This document shows, in pieces, positions 1 through 7,550 of a stretch of DNA of 41,941 bases. Under the pieces are notes generated by a model. That model was not told the DNA's origin. It ran no database searches and worked only from the letters and a program-made list of their open reading frames with translations. The stretch covers positions 1 to 41,941 of the forward strand of contig JAGASM010000008.1 in NCBI GenBank assembly GCA_017621735.1. The letters are read 5' to 3'. The translations under genes and the position numbers were made by a program. Source of the DNA: Clostridia bacterium. Lineage in GTDB: Bacteria > Bacillota > Clostridia > Christensenellales > Borkfalkiaceae. Position 1 is the first letter of the stretch. Each line of letters opens with the position of its first letter.

Positions 1-135
1 ATAGATTATCCAGATAGCCCGTTCAAGGAGTAATATGCAAATGGCAGACCTCAATACCCTTGTAGAGGGTGGCTGGTAACATAGGGCTTCGCCCGCAGAT
101 GAAATACCCCGCGTTTTCACGCGGGGATATTTATT
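1..135 (+). ncRNA. 3' part of a structured RNA with terminator-like hairpin (omega RNA/HEARO-like), copy A
   Basis: The segment carries nested hairpins: an ACCCT/AGGGT stem with loop TGTAG (56-70), a GGGC-TTC-GCCC stem near 83-94, and a terminal CCCCGCG/CGCGGGG stem (107-126) followed by an AT-rich tail. Positions 53-135 recur almost unchanged at 26422-26503, and the one difference inside the first stem keeps pairing (C-G to U-G). From memory, the words AAATGGC, GAGGGTGGCTGGTAA and GGGCTTCGCCC resemble the 3' end of HEARO, the RNA partner of IscB nucleases; no search was run. The 5' part lies outside the window and no iscB-like gene follows. Remaining bases to 235 show nothing I recognise apart from a short ACCGC/GCGGT inverted repeat around 180-194. 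Confidence 0.5.
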
Positions 136-235
136 CTAAAATATTGTAAGGTTAGGGATAAAAAATGGTAAAAAAACCCACCGCGGTATGCGGTTGACGG
201 CTATAATATAGCGCATTTGTTGGAGCGAAACGGTA

Positions 236-275
236 AGAAAAACCCCGCCCACCGCAAAAAGCGGTGGGCGGGGTT
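236..275 (-). terminator. Terminator of the Cys-repeat lipoprotein gene
   Basis: A 15-bp G+C-rich stem (AACCCCGCCCACCGC, loop AAAAA) reads on the minus strand into GGGGTTTTTC, directly after the lipoprotein stop codon. It is a typical rho-independent terminator. Confidence 0.85.
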
Positions 276-295
276 TCTATTTACAATTTTCATTT

Positions 296-1897
296 TTATT
301 CGGCGGATTCTTCGTGAATGGAAACGAGGGTAAGCCCTGCGTTTTGTTGGGTGTATTCGTGGAATTTCAAATCTTCCAAATCGAGTTCCCAATCTGCGTA
401 AAGCGTTTCCCACGCCGCTTGTTCAAGTTCGACTTCTTCGCCGTTTACCACTTGATACCATCTGTTCGCGACGGCATCGTATACGCTGCTCTCGTAGCCG
501 ATTCCAAGCGTAAGCGTACTGACGTAGTTTCCGTTTTCAATCGTATAAACGGAATAGGTATAATCTTTTTTGTGCCCGGGAACCGTCTTATCCTTGACGT
601 GAACAAGCCCGTCTTCGTCAATCCATGCGGAACGCCAGTCGCTGAAAATATCAAGGAGAACGGCTTTTCCGTCCACTTCCGTAAAGATGGCAAATACAGT
701 AAAGTTACTGTCGAGTAAAATGAGTTCGTCGACGTTATCGCCGTTCAAATCTTTGAGAGCGTAGCCGTACGTCGTAGAAGAGGTCGGGCGATTGATCGTC
801 GTAATCGCGCAAAGAAGGCGTTGGTAAAGGTAATAATCTTCGTCTGACGCGAAGTTCATACAGGTATCGTAGTCCCCGCCGGTCCAATCGGTTTTTTTGT
901 AGTACGACGTACTCGTTGCCGCATATTCGTACATGTCGGTATACGTTTGAATGACGGAGTCGATGGTGCTAAAATCGACTGTGGGAAGGGTAGGGTTGAT
1001 CAAATAGGAATATACGGGTTGGTAGAACAAACCTGCTTCTCTGCTGACGCGGGTTGCGTAACTCCAATAATAGTCGTTCGTGTCTACGTAGTAGTCGAAT
1101 TCTTCTTCGGTAACATATTGCGCCTCTTCTCCGTCGTATTTTACGTAATAGAGGTTGCCTTCCGTATCAAAAACTTCGTCTACGTCGTAATAGCCGTATT
1201 CGTAGCCGACGAGTTCGCCGTTCACCAAATATTTCATATGGCGGTAGTTGCCGATTTGGCGCCCTTGATCGTCCCGCTTATAGGTAACGTAGTAAATCAA
1301 TCCGTCGGGACCCAAGTGCCCCGTAAAGTTGGGGAAAAGTCCTGCGGTAACGGGTTGTCTGTCGACGATGGTAAAAATCGCGCTGATGTAGCAACTGGGA
1401 TCCATGATAAGAAGTTCTTTCCAGCCGTCGCCGTTGATGTCTTTGAGCGCGTGTCCGATATCGCTTGCCGCACCGTAATATTCCAAAACGGCGTACAGCG
1501 TGTCGAAATATTCCGGCTCGCCTTCCACCCTTTGCGGAAGAGTTGCAAATTCATCCTTAAAGCGGACGAGATATTCAAAGTTATTGATAATTTCGTCGTA
1601 AAGGGAAACGCCGCCGTCGGCGGGAACGTACGTAGGATCATTTTGCTCACAAACGGAGCAAACGCCTTCTACGTAGTTGTGCGTACATTCAATGCCGCAA
1701 ACGATGCAAACTCCGTCTTTATAATCATGTGTGCAAGGAAGTTCGCAAACGGTGCATTTTCCGTCTTTGAAATTGTGCGTGCATGCTTCTTCGCATTGCG
1801 TGCATATGCCGTTTTCAAACGTGTGAACGCACTCTCCGCAAGCGGCTGCCGAGAAAAGCATCATACCGCACAATGCGATGGGAATAATTTTTTTCAT
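296..1897 (-). CDS. Lipoprotein with four Cys-rich repeats and two FG-GAP-like motifs
   Basis: Secreted lipoprotein of 533 residues and unknown role. The signal peptide ends in the lipobox SAAAC (Cys20). Residues 20-90 hold four tandem units of about 16 residues with the pattern CxHxFxxGxCxxC, which could bind zinc or form disulfides. The rest contains two Asp-rich segments, DINGDGWKELLIMD and DLNGDNVDELILLD, typical of calcium-binding FG-GAP/VCBS blades, each in a similar repeated module. The ATG at 1897 is chosen over an upstream TTG because GGAG lies 7 bases before it. It is monocistronic with its own promoter and terminator. A surface role is inferred; no substrate is suggested by the sequence. 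Confidence 0.8.
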   Translation of the reverse strand: MKKIIPIALCGMMLFSAAACGECVHTFENGICTQCEEACTHNFKDGKCTVCELPCTHDYKDGVCIVCGIECTHNYVEGVCSVCEQNDPTYVPADGGVSLYDEIINNFEYLVRFKDEFATLPQRVEGEPEYFDTLYAVLEYYGAASDIGHALKDINGDGWKELLIMDPSCYISAIFTIVDRQPVTAGLFPNFTGHLGPDGLIYYVTYKRDDQGRQIGNYRHMKYLVNGELVGYEYGYYDVDEVFDTEGNLYYVKYDGEEAQYVTEEEFDYYVDTNDYYWSYATRVSREAGLFYQPVYSYLINPTLPTVDFSTIDSVIQTYTDMYEYAATSTSYYKKTDWTGGDYDTCMNFASDEDYYLYQRLLCAITTINRPTSSTTYGYALKDLNGDNVDELILLDSNFTVFAIFTEVDGKAVLLDIFSDWRSAWIDEDGLVHVKDKTVPGHKKDYTYSVYTIENGNYVSTLTLGIGYESSVYDAVANRWYQVVNGEEVELEQAAWETLYADWELDLEDLKFHEYTQQNAGLTLVSIHEESAE

Positions 1898-1930
1898 AAA
1901 CAATCTCCGCGATTACAATTTTAGACATTT

Positions 1931-1959
1931 ATTTTATTATAACGCCGTCATTTTGTCAA
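1931..1959 (-). promoter_or_regulatory. Promoter of the Cys-repeat lipoprotein gene
   Basis: Minus-strand TTGACA (1954-1959), a 17-base spacer and TAAAAT (1931-1936). The leader is about 30 bases. Confidence 0.6.
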
Positions 1960-1984
1960 GCAAAAACGTTATTCACTCAAATTG

Positions 1985-4195
1985 TTACGCGTTCAGGACG
2001 TCTGAAAGGCGCCGATCCGCTTCGGTAAGCGTTTCCGAAATATCGCGATCGCGGAAAATTTCAAGCGCAGCATCATGGATAATGCGGTTGATCGTTTTGG
2101 GCGGGATCGGACGGTGATTGCCGTCGAGGATCGGTTCGCGGTAGCGTGCGGAGAGAATATAATTTTGCATGTTTTTCAACCACGGGAACGCTTTCGTGCA
2201 TTTGTCGTTTGCAAATACGGCATTGTGCGGAATGCAACATCCCATCAGCGTGTTGTTGAGTGCCATCTCTTCCGAGGTCAGCCACTTGATAAAGCGGTAA
2301 GCAAGCAATTTATTTTTACTGTGGGCATTGATCCCAAGATTATATCCGCCTAGCATGGAATAGTTCCCCGGGACTTTTGTAACGGCAATGTTAGAAAAGT
2401 CAATGGAGTGCAAATCGTTGGAATCGTGCCCGATGTGCGTGGAAAAGTTAAAATACATGGCAATCTCGTTGTTTGTCATTTTGGTAAAATTCTTTTGCCA
2501 CGAATGTTCAATTTGATGTTTCGGCGTACACTGATAAATGTTTTTCAAGTTAAGAAAGGCGTGGACGTTTGCTTGACTGTTCAAAATAGGGATTTTTCGA
2601 GAGGAAAGCAATTTCCCGCCGTACGCCCATTGACGGGGGAAGAACTCTTCCGAAATGGAAACGGGATCCATGCCTTGAAGCGTCGTTCCGTACGTTACGG
2701 GGGAGGAGGGATTGTATTCCCGCGTAAAAAACCTTGCAACAAATTCAAATTCTAACCAAGACTGCGGAGGAGTCAGTTCAATTCCGTATTTATTGTAAAA
2801 ACTCCGCATGATTTCGGGATCTTCAAATAGATCCTTGCGATAGAACAAAAATTGCATGTTTGCGAGAATGGGAACGGAGTAGATGACGGAATCGGTATAA
2901 AAATATATTTTTTTGATTTCGTCGGTAAAGTTGTTTAGCCACCCATCGTTGTCGTTTGCGATAAATCTGTTGAGGGGGTATAAATAATTTTCTCGGTGAA
3001 ACGTCCCGAACCACGGAAGGTCAATCATCATGACGTCCGTTTCATCGGAGCAGCATTTTCCGATTTCCTCGATGTGCTCAAAGAGATTGTCGTAGTTTAA
3101 TAGCGTATATTCGACGTCGATCCCATATTGCTTGCGGAAGGATCGGATTGCGGGAATGAGAGCGGAGGCGGTCGGTCCGTCGTATAGGGTAAGATGCAGG
3201 CGGGTAGATTGTGAAGGGAGGATCGGGTTGTATTCTTTATGTGTTTTTTTGTTACTGATAATCGTGAGTACTTTGTCAAACTGCAAGGGGGATTTCAAAT
3301 AGCGGAACATCGTTTGTGCAGCCGTTTGTCCCAAATGATACGCCCGCCGATGAAGGGGGATACGGTGAGGGGCGGGTGCGTCGGATTCGCTTGCAAAATA
3401 CATGACGTCCGCGTCAATGCGGAAATATTTGACGAGTTGGGAGATAGCGGAGGTAATGCTCTCTCTTGGAGAAAGAAAGAGTTTGGGAAAGCGTTTTTCT
3501 TCCCCAAAGTATTTAATAAGGCGGTAAAACGCCTCCTCTTCGGCGGCGGGAACGGTAAAATGCGTATAATTGTCGCCGACTACGCGTTCCACCCCGATTT
3601 TTGCATCCGTATCGTTTTGATAGCGGTTATCCGCAGTAACCAAAAAAACGTCTTGCTTATCGGTCAGTTTGTGCGAGGAAAGATATTCGTCGAGCGCCGT
3701 TTCCATGAGGGAGGTGTTGTTAAAAATAACTGCGGAATTGAGTGTGTTGCGCAAATAGTTGTCGATGAAAACAATGGGCAGTTCCTTGTTTAACACCGAT
3801 TTGATTGCCTCATTCGTTCCGTCGTCGCACGTTTGTAAAAAAATACCTTCTACCCCGGACGACTGAATTTCTCGCAAATAGTTCGATTCTTGCACGCGGT
3901 TATGATGAGTAACGTAAAGATTGCAAAGATAGTCGTGTTCTTTGCAAAAGTCGGTAATCCCTTCCAAAATGCGTTGGGTGGTAAAGTCGATTTCCGAAAC
4001 GAGCACGGCAAACAGTTTGCGTCGCTTAAAACGCAAATTTTTAGCGTAGACGTTGGGCGCGTATTTAAGTTGTTCCATAGCCGAAAGTACGCGGTTGACT
4101 TTTTCTTCGCTGACGGTTGCCGTTTTATTGAGTACGTTGGATACGGTTGCAACGGATACTTTTGCAAGTTTTGCTACGTCTTTGATCGTTGACAT
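1985..4195 (-). CDS. LacI-family regulator fused to an ABC-type solute-binding domain
   Basis: Predicted cytoplasmic transcription factor of 736 residues, about twice a normal LacI protein. Residues 1-60 are a LacI helix-turn-helix (STIKDVAKLAKVSVATVSNV) with the hinge helix. Residues about 60-325 follow the LacI periplasmic-binding-like fold. Residues about 345-720 read as a family 1 extracellular solute-binding protein, with segments such as YSVPILANMQFLFYRKDLF and LAYRFIKWLTSEEMA. There is no signal peptide, so this second sugar-binding-like domain must be inside the cell. The start at 4195 has GGAGG 10 bases upstream; a longer frame adds 17 residues unlike the family. It is divergent from the carbohydrate operon, with a matching operator between, so it probably controls that operon and itself. 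The ligand is unknown. Confidence 0.88.
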   Translation of the reverse strand: MSTIKDVAKLAKVSVATVSNVLNKTATVSEEKVNRVLSAMEQLKYAPNVYAKNLRFKRRKLFAVLVSEIDFTTQRILEGITDFCKEHDYLCNLYVTHHNRVQESNYLREIQSSGVEGIFLQTCDDGTNEAIKSVLNKELPIVFIDNYLRNTLNSAVIFNNTSLMETALDEYLSSHKLTDKQDVFLVTADNRYQNDTDAKIGVERVVGDNYTHFTVPAAEEEAFYRLIKYFGEEKRFPKLFLSPRESITSAISQLVKYFRIDADVMYFASESDAPAPHRIPLHRRAYHLGQTAAQTMFRYLKSPLQFDKVLTIISNKKTHKEYNPILPSQSTRLHLTLYDGPTASALIPAIRSFRKQYGIDVEYTLLNYDNLFEHIEEIGKCCSDETDVMMIDLPWFGTFHRENYLYPLNRFIANDNDGWLNNFTDEIKKIYFYTDSVIYSVPILANMQFLFYRKDLFEDPEIMRSFYNKYGIELTPPQSWLEFEFVARFFTREYNPSSPVTYGTTLQGMDPVSISEEFFPRQWAYGGKLLSSRKIPILNSQANVHAFLNLKNIYQCTPKHQIEHSWQKNFTKMTNNEIAMYFNFSTHIGHDSNDLHSIDFSNIAVTKVPGNYSMLGGYNLGINAHSKNKLLAYRFIKWLTSEEMALNNTLMGCCIPHNAVFANDKCTKAFPWLKNMQNYILSARYREPILDGNHRPIPPKTINRIIHDAALEIFRDRDISETLTEADRRLSDVLNA

Positions 4196-4217
4196 TTTAT
4201 TTTTTCCTCCGCCATCT

Positions 4218-4246
4218 ATTATAAAAAACCGATGGGGGTTTGTCAA
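4218..4246 (-). promoter_or_regulatory. Consensus promoter of the LacI-fusion regulator
   Basis: Perfect minus-strand TTGACA (4241-4246), 17-base spacer, TATAAT (4218-4223). Transcription should start near 4211, giving a leader of about 15 bases that carries the GGAGG. Confidence 0.85.
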
Positions 4247-4251
4247 TTATT

Positions 4252-4265
4252 TTGAAACGTTTCAA
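4252..4265. promoter_or_regulatory. LacI-type operator (perfect palindrome)
   Basis: TTGAAACGTTTCAA is a perfect 14-bp palindrome with the central CG typical of LacI-family operators. It lies 5 bp upstream of the regulator's -35 element, centred near -48, so binding there need not block the polymerase. Confidence 0.7.
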
Positions 4266-4305
4266 TAATTTTTTTGGAAGAAAAAATATGGATAGGCGCG
4301 GAGGG

Positions 4306-4381
4306 AATTGTATCATTTTTCACATAAACTATATTTATTAAATATAAAACACTTGGAAAATTGTACCATTTTTGGCATAAA
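4306..4381. repeat. Pair of 23-bp direct repeats in the divergent control region
   Basis: Positions 4306-4328 and 4359-4381 share 20 of 23 bases (core AATTGTAYCATTTTT, then CATAAA). Their starts are 53 bp apart, close to five helical turns, so a protein bound to both would sit on one DNA face. The second copy also gives a weak promoter, TTGGAA-17-CATAAA. They could be sites for a second regulator or duplicated promoter elements. Confidence 0.5.
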
Positions 4382-4396
4382 GTGAAAAGTTGAATT

Positions 4397-4410
4397 TTGA
4401 AACGTTACAA
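4397..4410. promoter_or_regulatory. Second LacI-type operator, imperfect
   Basis: TTGAAACGTTACAA matches the palindrome at 4252-4265 in 13 of 14 positions. It lies about 145 bp from the first site and about 90 bp before the alcohol dehydrogenase start. If the weak promoter at 4353-4381 is used, it falls just after the start point, a repressor position; for the promoter at 4442-4470 it lies upstream. Confidence 0.6.
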
Positions 4411-4441
4411 AAATCCGTTTGTGAAAAAAACAAAAATTCTA

Positions 4442-4470
4442 TTGAAAAACCGACTGTTTTATGTTACCAT
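4442..4470 (+). promoter_or_regulatory. Likely promoter of the carbohydrate operon
   Basis: TTGAAA (4442-4447), 17-base spacer, TACCAT (4465-4470). A start near 4477 gives a short leader containing the GGAGGAGG ribosome binding site. Confidence 0.5.
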
Positions 4471-4498
4471 GGCGGTAGAAAATCGGAGGAGGATTTTT

Positions 4499-5671
4499 AT
4501 GAAAGTATTGCAACAATATATGCCCGCTAGAGTTATTTTCGGAAGCGGAAGCATTCAAAAACTTGGCGAGGTAACGAAAGAATATGCGAATAAAGTATTG
4601 CTCGTAACCCGTCCTTGGAGCGACGCGGAAAAGGATAATTTCCAAAAGGCAAAGGAAAGTTTGGAGCGCGCGGGGGTGGAAGTGGTCGTTTACGATAAAG
4701 TCGTTCCAAACCCGACCACCACGACGATCAACGAAGCGTCCGAAATCGCACGAAAGGAAAAGGTGGGCGCGATCGTCGGCGTTGGCGGGGGATCGAGCAT
4801 GGACACGGCAAAAGCGGTCGCCGTCGGCGCAACGCACGAGGGCGTTGCGTGGGATTACGTTTATACCGAAACGAAAGTGGCGGACAAAAAGAAAACGCTG
4901 CCGATTATCGTAGCAACGACGACGAGCGGAACGGGATCGCATGCAACCAAGTATGCGGTTTTCCAGAATCCTGACATCAAGGTAAAAGCAACAATCGTAA
5001 ACGAGGCGGTATTCCCTCAGGTTTCCATCGTCGATCCTGAACTGATGACGAGCATGAATGCATTCGTTACGGCGACGACGGGATTCGACGCATTCGCACA
5101 TGCGTTTGAATCGTATACGAATATTAACAGCAATCCGTTTATGGACATGCTCATGGAAGAGGCGATGAAGATCATTCTTCAAAACTTGCGTCAAGCGGTT
5201 GCGGAACCGGAGAACATTGAAATCCGTACCAAAATGGCGTATGCGGACACGCTTGCGGGTATGGGAATTGCCAACGTTGGCACGACGCTTCCCCACTCCA
5301 TCGGTCAGCCGATTAGCGGAAAGTGCCCGTGGGTTTCTCACGGACAGTCGCTTGCGCTCGTATATCCGGAATTCTTGAAATTTACGCAGGACTATTGCGT
5401 GGAAAAGGCGGCAAAAGTCGCACGATTTGCAAATCCCGCTTTACAATCGCTCTCCGACGCGGAGGCGGCGTCCCACCTTTCGGAGGAAATTATCAAACTG
5501 CAAAAGGATACGGGAATTTACACCTCGCTCAACGAGTTAAAAGTTCCGCGCGAAGAAATTGAAGGGCTTGTCAACGACGCGATGGCGTGCCCGGATACGT
5601 ACGTCAATCCCCGCGTTCCCACGGCGGACGAAGTTCGCCAAATGCTTCTTAATATGTGGGAAGTAAAATAA
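4499..5671 (+). CDS. Iron-containing alcohol dehydrogenase
   Basis: Group III Fe-dependent alcohol dehydrogenase, 390 residues, a normal length; it reduces an aldehyde or oxidises an alcohol with NAD(P). GVGGGSSMDTAKA is the nucleotide-binding loop, TTSGTGSHAT follows, and the metal ligands are visible as Asp197 and His201 (GFDAFAH), His266 (LPHSIGQ) and His281 (VSHGQ). The ATG at 4499 follows GGAGGAGG; the frame is open further upstream but without family similarity. It is the first gene of the operon and sits 29 bases before deoC. That pairing suggests it disposes of the small aldehyde released by the aldolase (acetaldehyde, lactaldehyde or glycolaldehyde), which is an inference; the family alone does not define the substrate. 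Confidence 0.92.
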   Translation: MKVLQQYMPARVIFGSGSIQKLGEVTKEYANKVLLVTRPWSDAEKDNFQKAKESLERAGVEVVVYDKVVPNPTTTTINEASEIARKEKVGAIVGVGGGSSMDTAKAVAVGATHEGVAWDYVYTETKVADKKKTLPIIVATTTSGTGSHATKYAVFQNPDIKVKATIVNEAVFPQVSIVDPELMTSMNAFVTATTGFDAFAHAFESYTNINSNPFMDMLMEEAMKIILQNLRQAVAEPENIEIRTKMAYADTLAGMGIANVGTTLPHSIGQPISGKCPWVSHGQSLALVYPEFLKFTQDYCVEKAAKVARFANPALQSLSDAEAASHLSEEIIKLQKDTGIYTSLNELKVPREEIEGLVNDAMACPDTYVNPRVPTADEVRQMLLNMWEVK

Positions 5672-5700
5672 TCTAAAAATCAAAAAAAGGAGAATATATC

Positions 5701-6393
5701 ATGAAAAAACTTACCAGAGAACAATTTGCCGCAATGCAAGACCACTCGATTCTCGAGCCGTATCAAACGAAAGAGGGGATTGCCGAAATGGTTCGTCAAA
5801 CCATCGAATACGGATTTAACGCAACGTACGTAGAGCCTTGCCACGTGAAATATGCGGCGGAACTTTCCGCAGGCAAAGCAAAGGTCGGTACGGTTATCGG
5901 TTTCCCCTTCGGCACGAACACGCCCGCGATCAAAATTGCGGAAGGGCTGCAATGTATCGAAGACGGGGCGGCTGCGCTTGACTTTGTCATCAACTATTCC
6001 ATGCTCAAATCGGGTGAAGACGCATACGTGCTCGACGAATTGACGCAGTTTGTCAAGGCGATGAAGGCAAAAGATCCTTCCGTCGTCATCAAAGTTATCA
6101 TCGAATGTTGCTATTTGACGCACGATGAAAAGGTTCGCGCAATCAATATTGTTAAAGCGAGCAAGGCGGATTACATCAAAACGTCTACGGGTACCGGTTC
6201 GGGCGGTTGCCGTATCGGAGATATTCGCCTCATGAAGCGCATTTGCGGGGACGACGTAAAAATTAAGGCGGCGGCGCAAATCACCAACATCGAAGACGCG
6301 CTTGCGGTGATCGAAGAGGGTGCTACGCTCATCGGAGAAAATACGGCGGTCAAACTTCTCGCGGACTGGGACGAGGAACGCTGGACGAAATAA
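5701..6393 (+). CDS. deoC: DeoC-family aldolase (deoxyribose-phosphate aldolase-like)
   Basis: Class I aldolase of 230 residues, like DERA, which splits 2-deoxyribose 5-phosphate into acetaldehyde and glyceraldehyde 3-phosphate. The Schiff-base lysine is Lys160 in KTSTG; Asp94 (ALDFVIN) and Lys189 (IKAAAQI) match the other catalytic positions. The usual VKASGGI around the last lysine is replaced by IKAAAQI, and DHSILEP replaces the common DHTLLKP, so the substrate may differ. AAAGGAGA precedes the ATG. Its place between an Fe alcohol dehydrogenase and a glycosidase, with no nucleoside phosphorylase or phosphopentomutase nearby, argues for a role in sugar breakdown rather than nucleoside salvage. 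Confidence 0.85.
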   Translation: MKKLTREQFAAMQDHSILEPYQTKEGIAEMVRQTIEYGFNATYVEPCHVKYAAELSAGKAKVGTVIGFPFGTNTPAIKIAEGLQCIEDGAAALDFVINYSMLKSGEDAYVLDELTQFVKAMKAKDPSVVIKVIIECCYLTHDEKVRAINIVKASKADYIKTSTGTGSGGCRIGDIRLMKRICGDDVKIKAAAQITNIEDALAVIEEGATLIGENTAVKLLADWDEERWTK

Positions 6394-6411
6394 GTAAAGA
6401 CAATCCTACGA

Positions 6412-6446
6412 ATTCCGCCGCCCTCATAAAGAGGGCGGCGGGGAAT
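6412..6446 (+). other. Intercistronic hairpin between deoC and the GH172 gene
   Basis: An 11-bp stem, CCGCCGCCCTC paired with GAGGGCGGCGG around loop ATAAA, with further AATTC/GAAT pairing. No T-tract follows and the next ribosome binding site begins soon after, so it is more likely an mRNA processing or stability element than a terminator. Confidence 0.55.
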
Positions 6447-6466
6447 CAATCGATTACGGAGGAATC

Positions 6467-7534
6467 ATGAAACTATACGAATTGAACGAAATCGTTTCGA
6501 GAATGATTACGGCGGAAAATCCGCAAGGACTCAAAGGAGAAGCTTGCAAGGCGGAGGACGGCGTTACCAAGCACTTTACCCGCAATTTGGGGAAAGGGTG
6601 GAAGATGTCGCCTTGCATCGATATTCTTGCGGGCGAAACGGCGACGATTATGGACGTTGCGTGTGAGGGAATGATTCAAAGTATGTGGATGGGAGGAACG
6701 CTTTCCCGCGACCTCATTCTCCGCATTTACTGGGAGCGGGAAGAGGTGCCCGCCGTTTGCTGTCCGCTTCCCGACTTTTTCGGAAACGGTTTTTTGAACA
6801 ACATCGATCAACCGTTCAAGAGTCCTTTCTATCCGCTCAATTCCCAAATGGTATGTATCAATCCGAACAACGCGCTCAACTGTTATTGGGAAATGCCTTT
6901 CCGCAAGCATTGCAAGGTTACGATACAAAATATCGGGGAACGTACTGCGAATTTCTTTTACCAAATCAACTTTTGCGAAAAGAAGATCTCCGAGAATGCA
7001 GGCTACTTTTTCGCGCGGTTTAACAGAACAAATCCCGTACCGTTTAAGGAAAACTACGTCGTTTTGGAAAAGACGGAAGGAAACGGATTATACGTCGGTA
7101 CGGCGCTTAGCGTCGGATTAAACGGAAGCGGCGGTTGGTGGGGGGAAGGTGAAGTCAAATTCTTCCTCGACGGCGACGGGGAATATCCGTCCCTTTGCAC
7201 GACGGGAACGGAAGACTATTTTTGCGGCGGATACGATTGGGACGTCGGGGGGAAATACACGCCTTATTCCACTCCCTATTCGGGCATGTTCTATTTGAAT
7301 ACCCCGGACGGACTTTACAATAGCCAGCAGCGGTTTGCAATGTACCGTTGGCACGTAACGGACGCGATTCGCTTCCGAAAGGACATCCGAGTGGAAATGC
7401 AAGACCTCGGTTGGTATCCCAACGCGGAATATAAGCCGAGAAGGGATGATTTTTCTTCCGTCGCGTATTTCTATCTCGATAAGCCTTCGTGCCCGTTAAA
7501 ACCTTTGCCCGATCGTGCGGGGCTGGAAATTTGA
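6467..7534 (+). CDS. GH172 (DUF2961) family glycoside hydrolase
   Basis: A 355-residue DUF2961 protein, the family now classed as GH172. Known members act on alpha-D-fructofuranosides (difructose dianhydride I synthase/hydrolase) and on alpha-D-arabinofuranosides. Visible family motifs are WMGG near residue 75, GEGEVKFFLDGD (226-237) and GTEDYFCGGYDW (247-258). Glu229 and Glu249 are candidate catalytic carboxylates. There is no signal peptide, so it should act in the cytoplasm on imported oligosaccharide. GGAGGAATC precedes the ATG. The next gene, the transporter's binding protein, starts 16 bases on. Furanosidase activity is inferred from the family; the exact sugar is open. Confidence 0.85.
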   Translation: MKLYELNEIVSRMITAENPQGLKGEACKAEDGVTKHFTRNLGKGWKMSPCIDILAGETATIMDVACEGMIQSMWMGGTLSRDLILRIYWEREEVPAVCCPLPDFFGNGFLNNIDQPFKSPFYPLNSQMVCINPNNALNCYWEMPFRKHCKVTIQNIGERTANFFYQINFCEKKISENAGYFFARFNRTNPVPFKENYVVLEKTEGNGLYVGTALSVGLNGSGGWWGEGEVKFFLDGDGEYPSLCTTGTEDYFCGGYDWDVGGKYTPYSTPYSGMFYLNTPDGLYNSQQRFAMYRWHVTDAIRFRKDIRVEMQDLGWYPNAEYKPRRDDFSSVAYFYLDKPSCPLKPLPDRAGLEI

Positions 7535-7550
7535 CATTGAGGAGGAAATT

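Noticed and set aside
4252..4265. CcpA catabolite-response (cre) site
   Set aside because: The palindrome resembles cre, but it is one base pair set shorter around the centre and a near copy flanks the operon of a divergent LacI-type gene, so a local operator is more likely. CcpA binding is not excluded.
6412..6446. Terminator after deoC
   Set aside because: A strong stem but no T-run, and the next gene's ribosome binding site follows closely; kept as an intercistronic hairpin.
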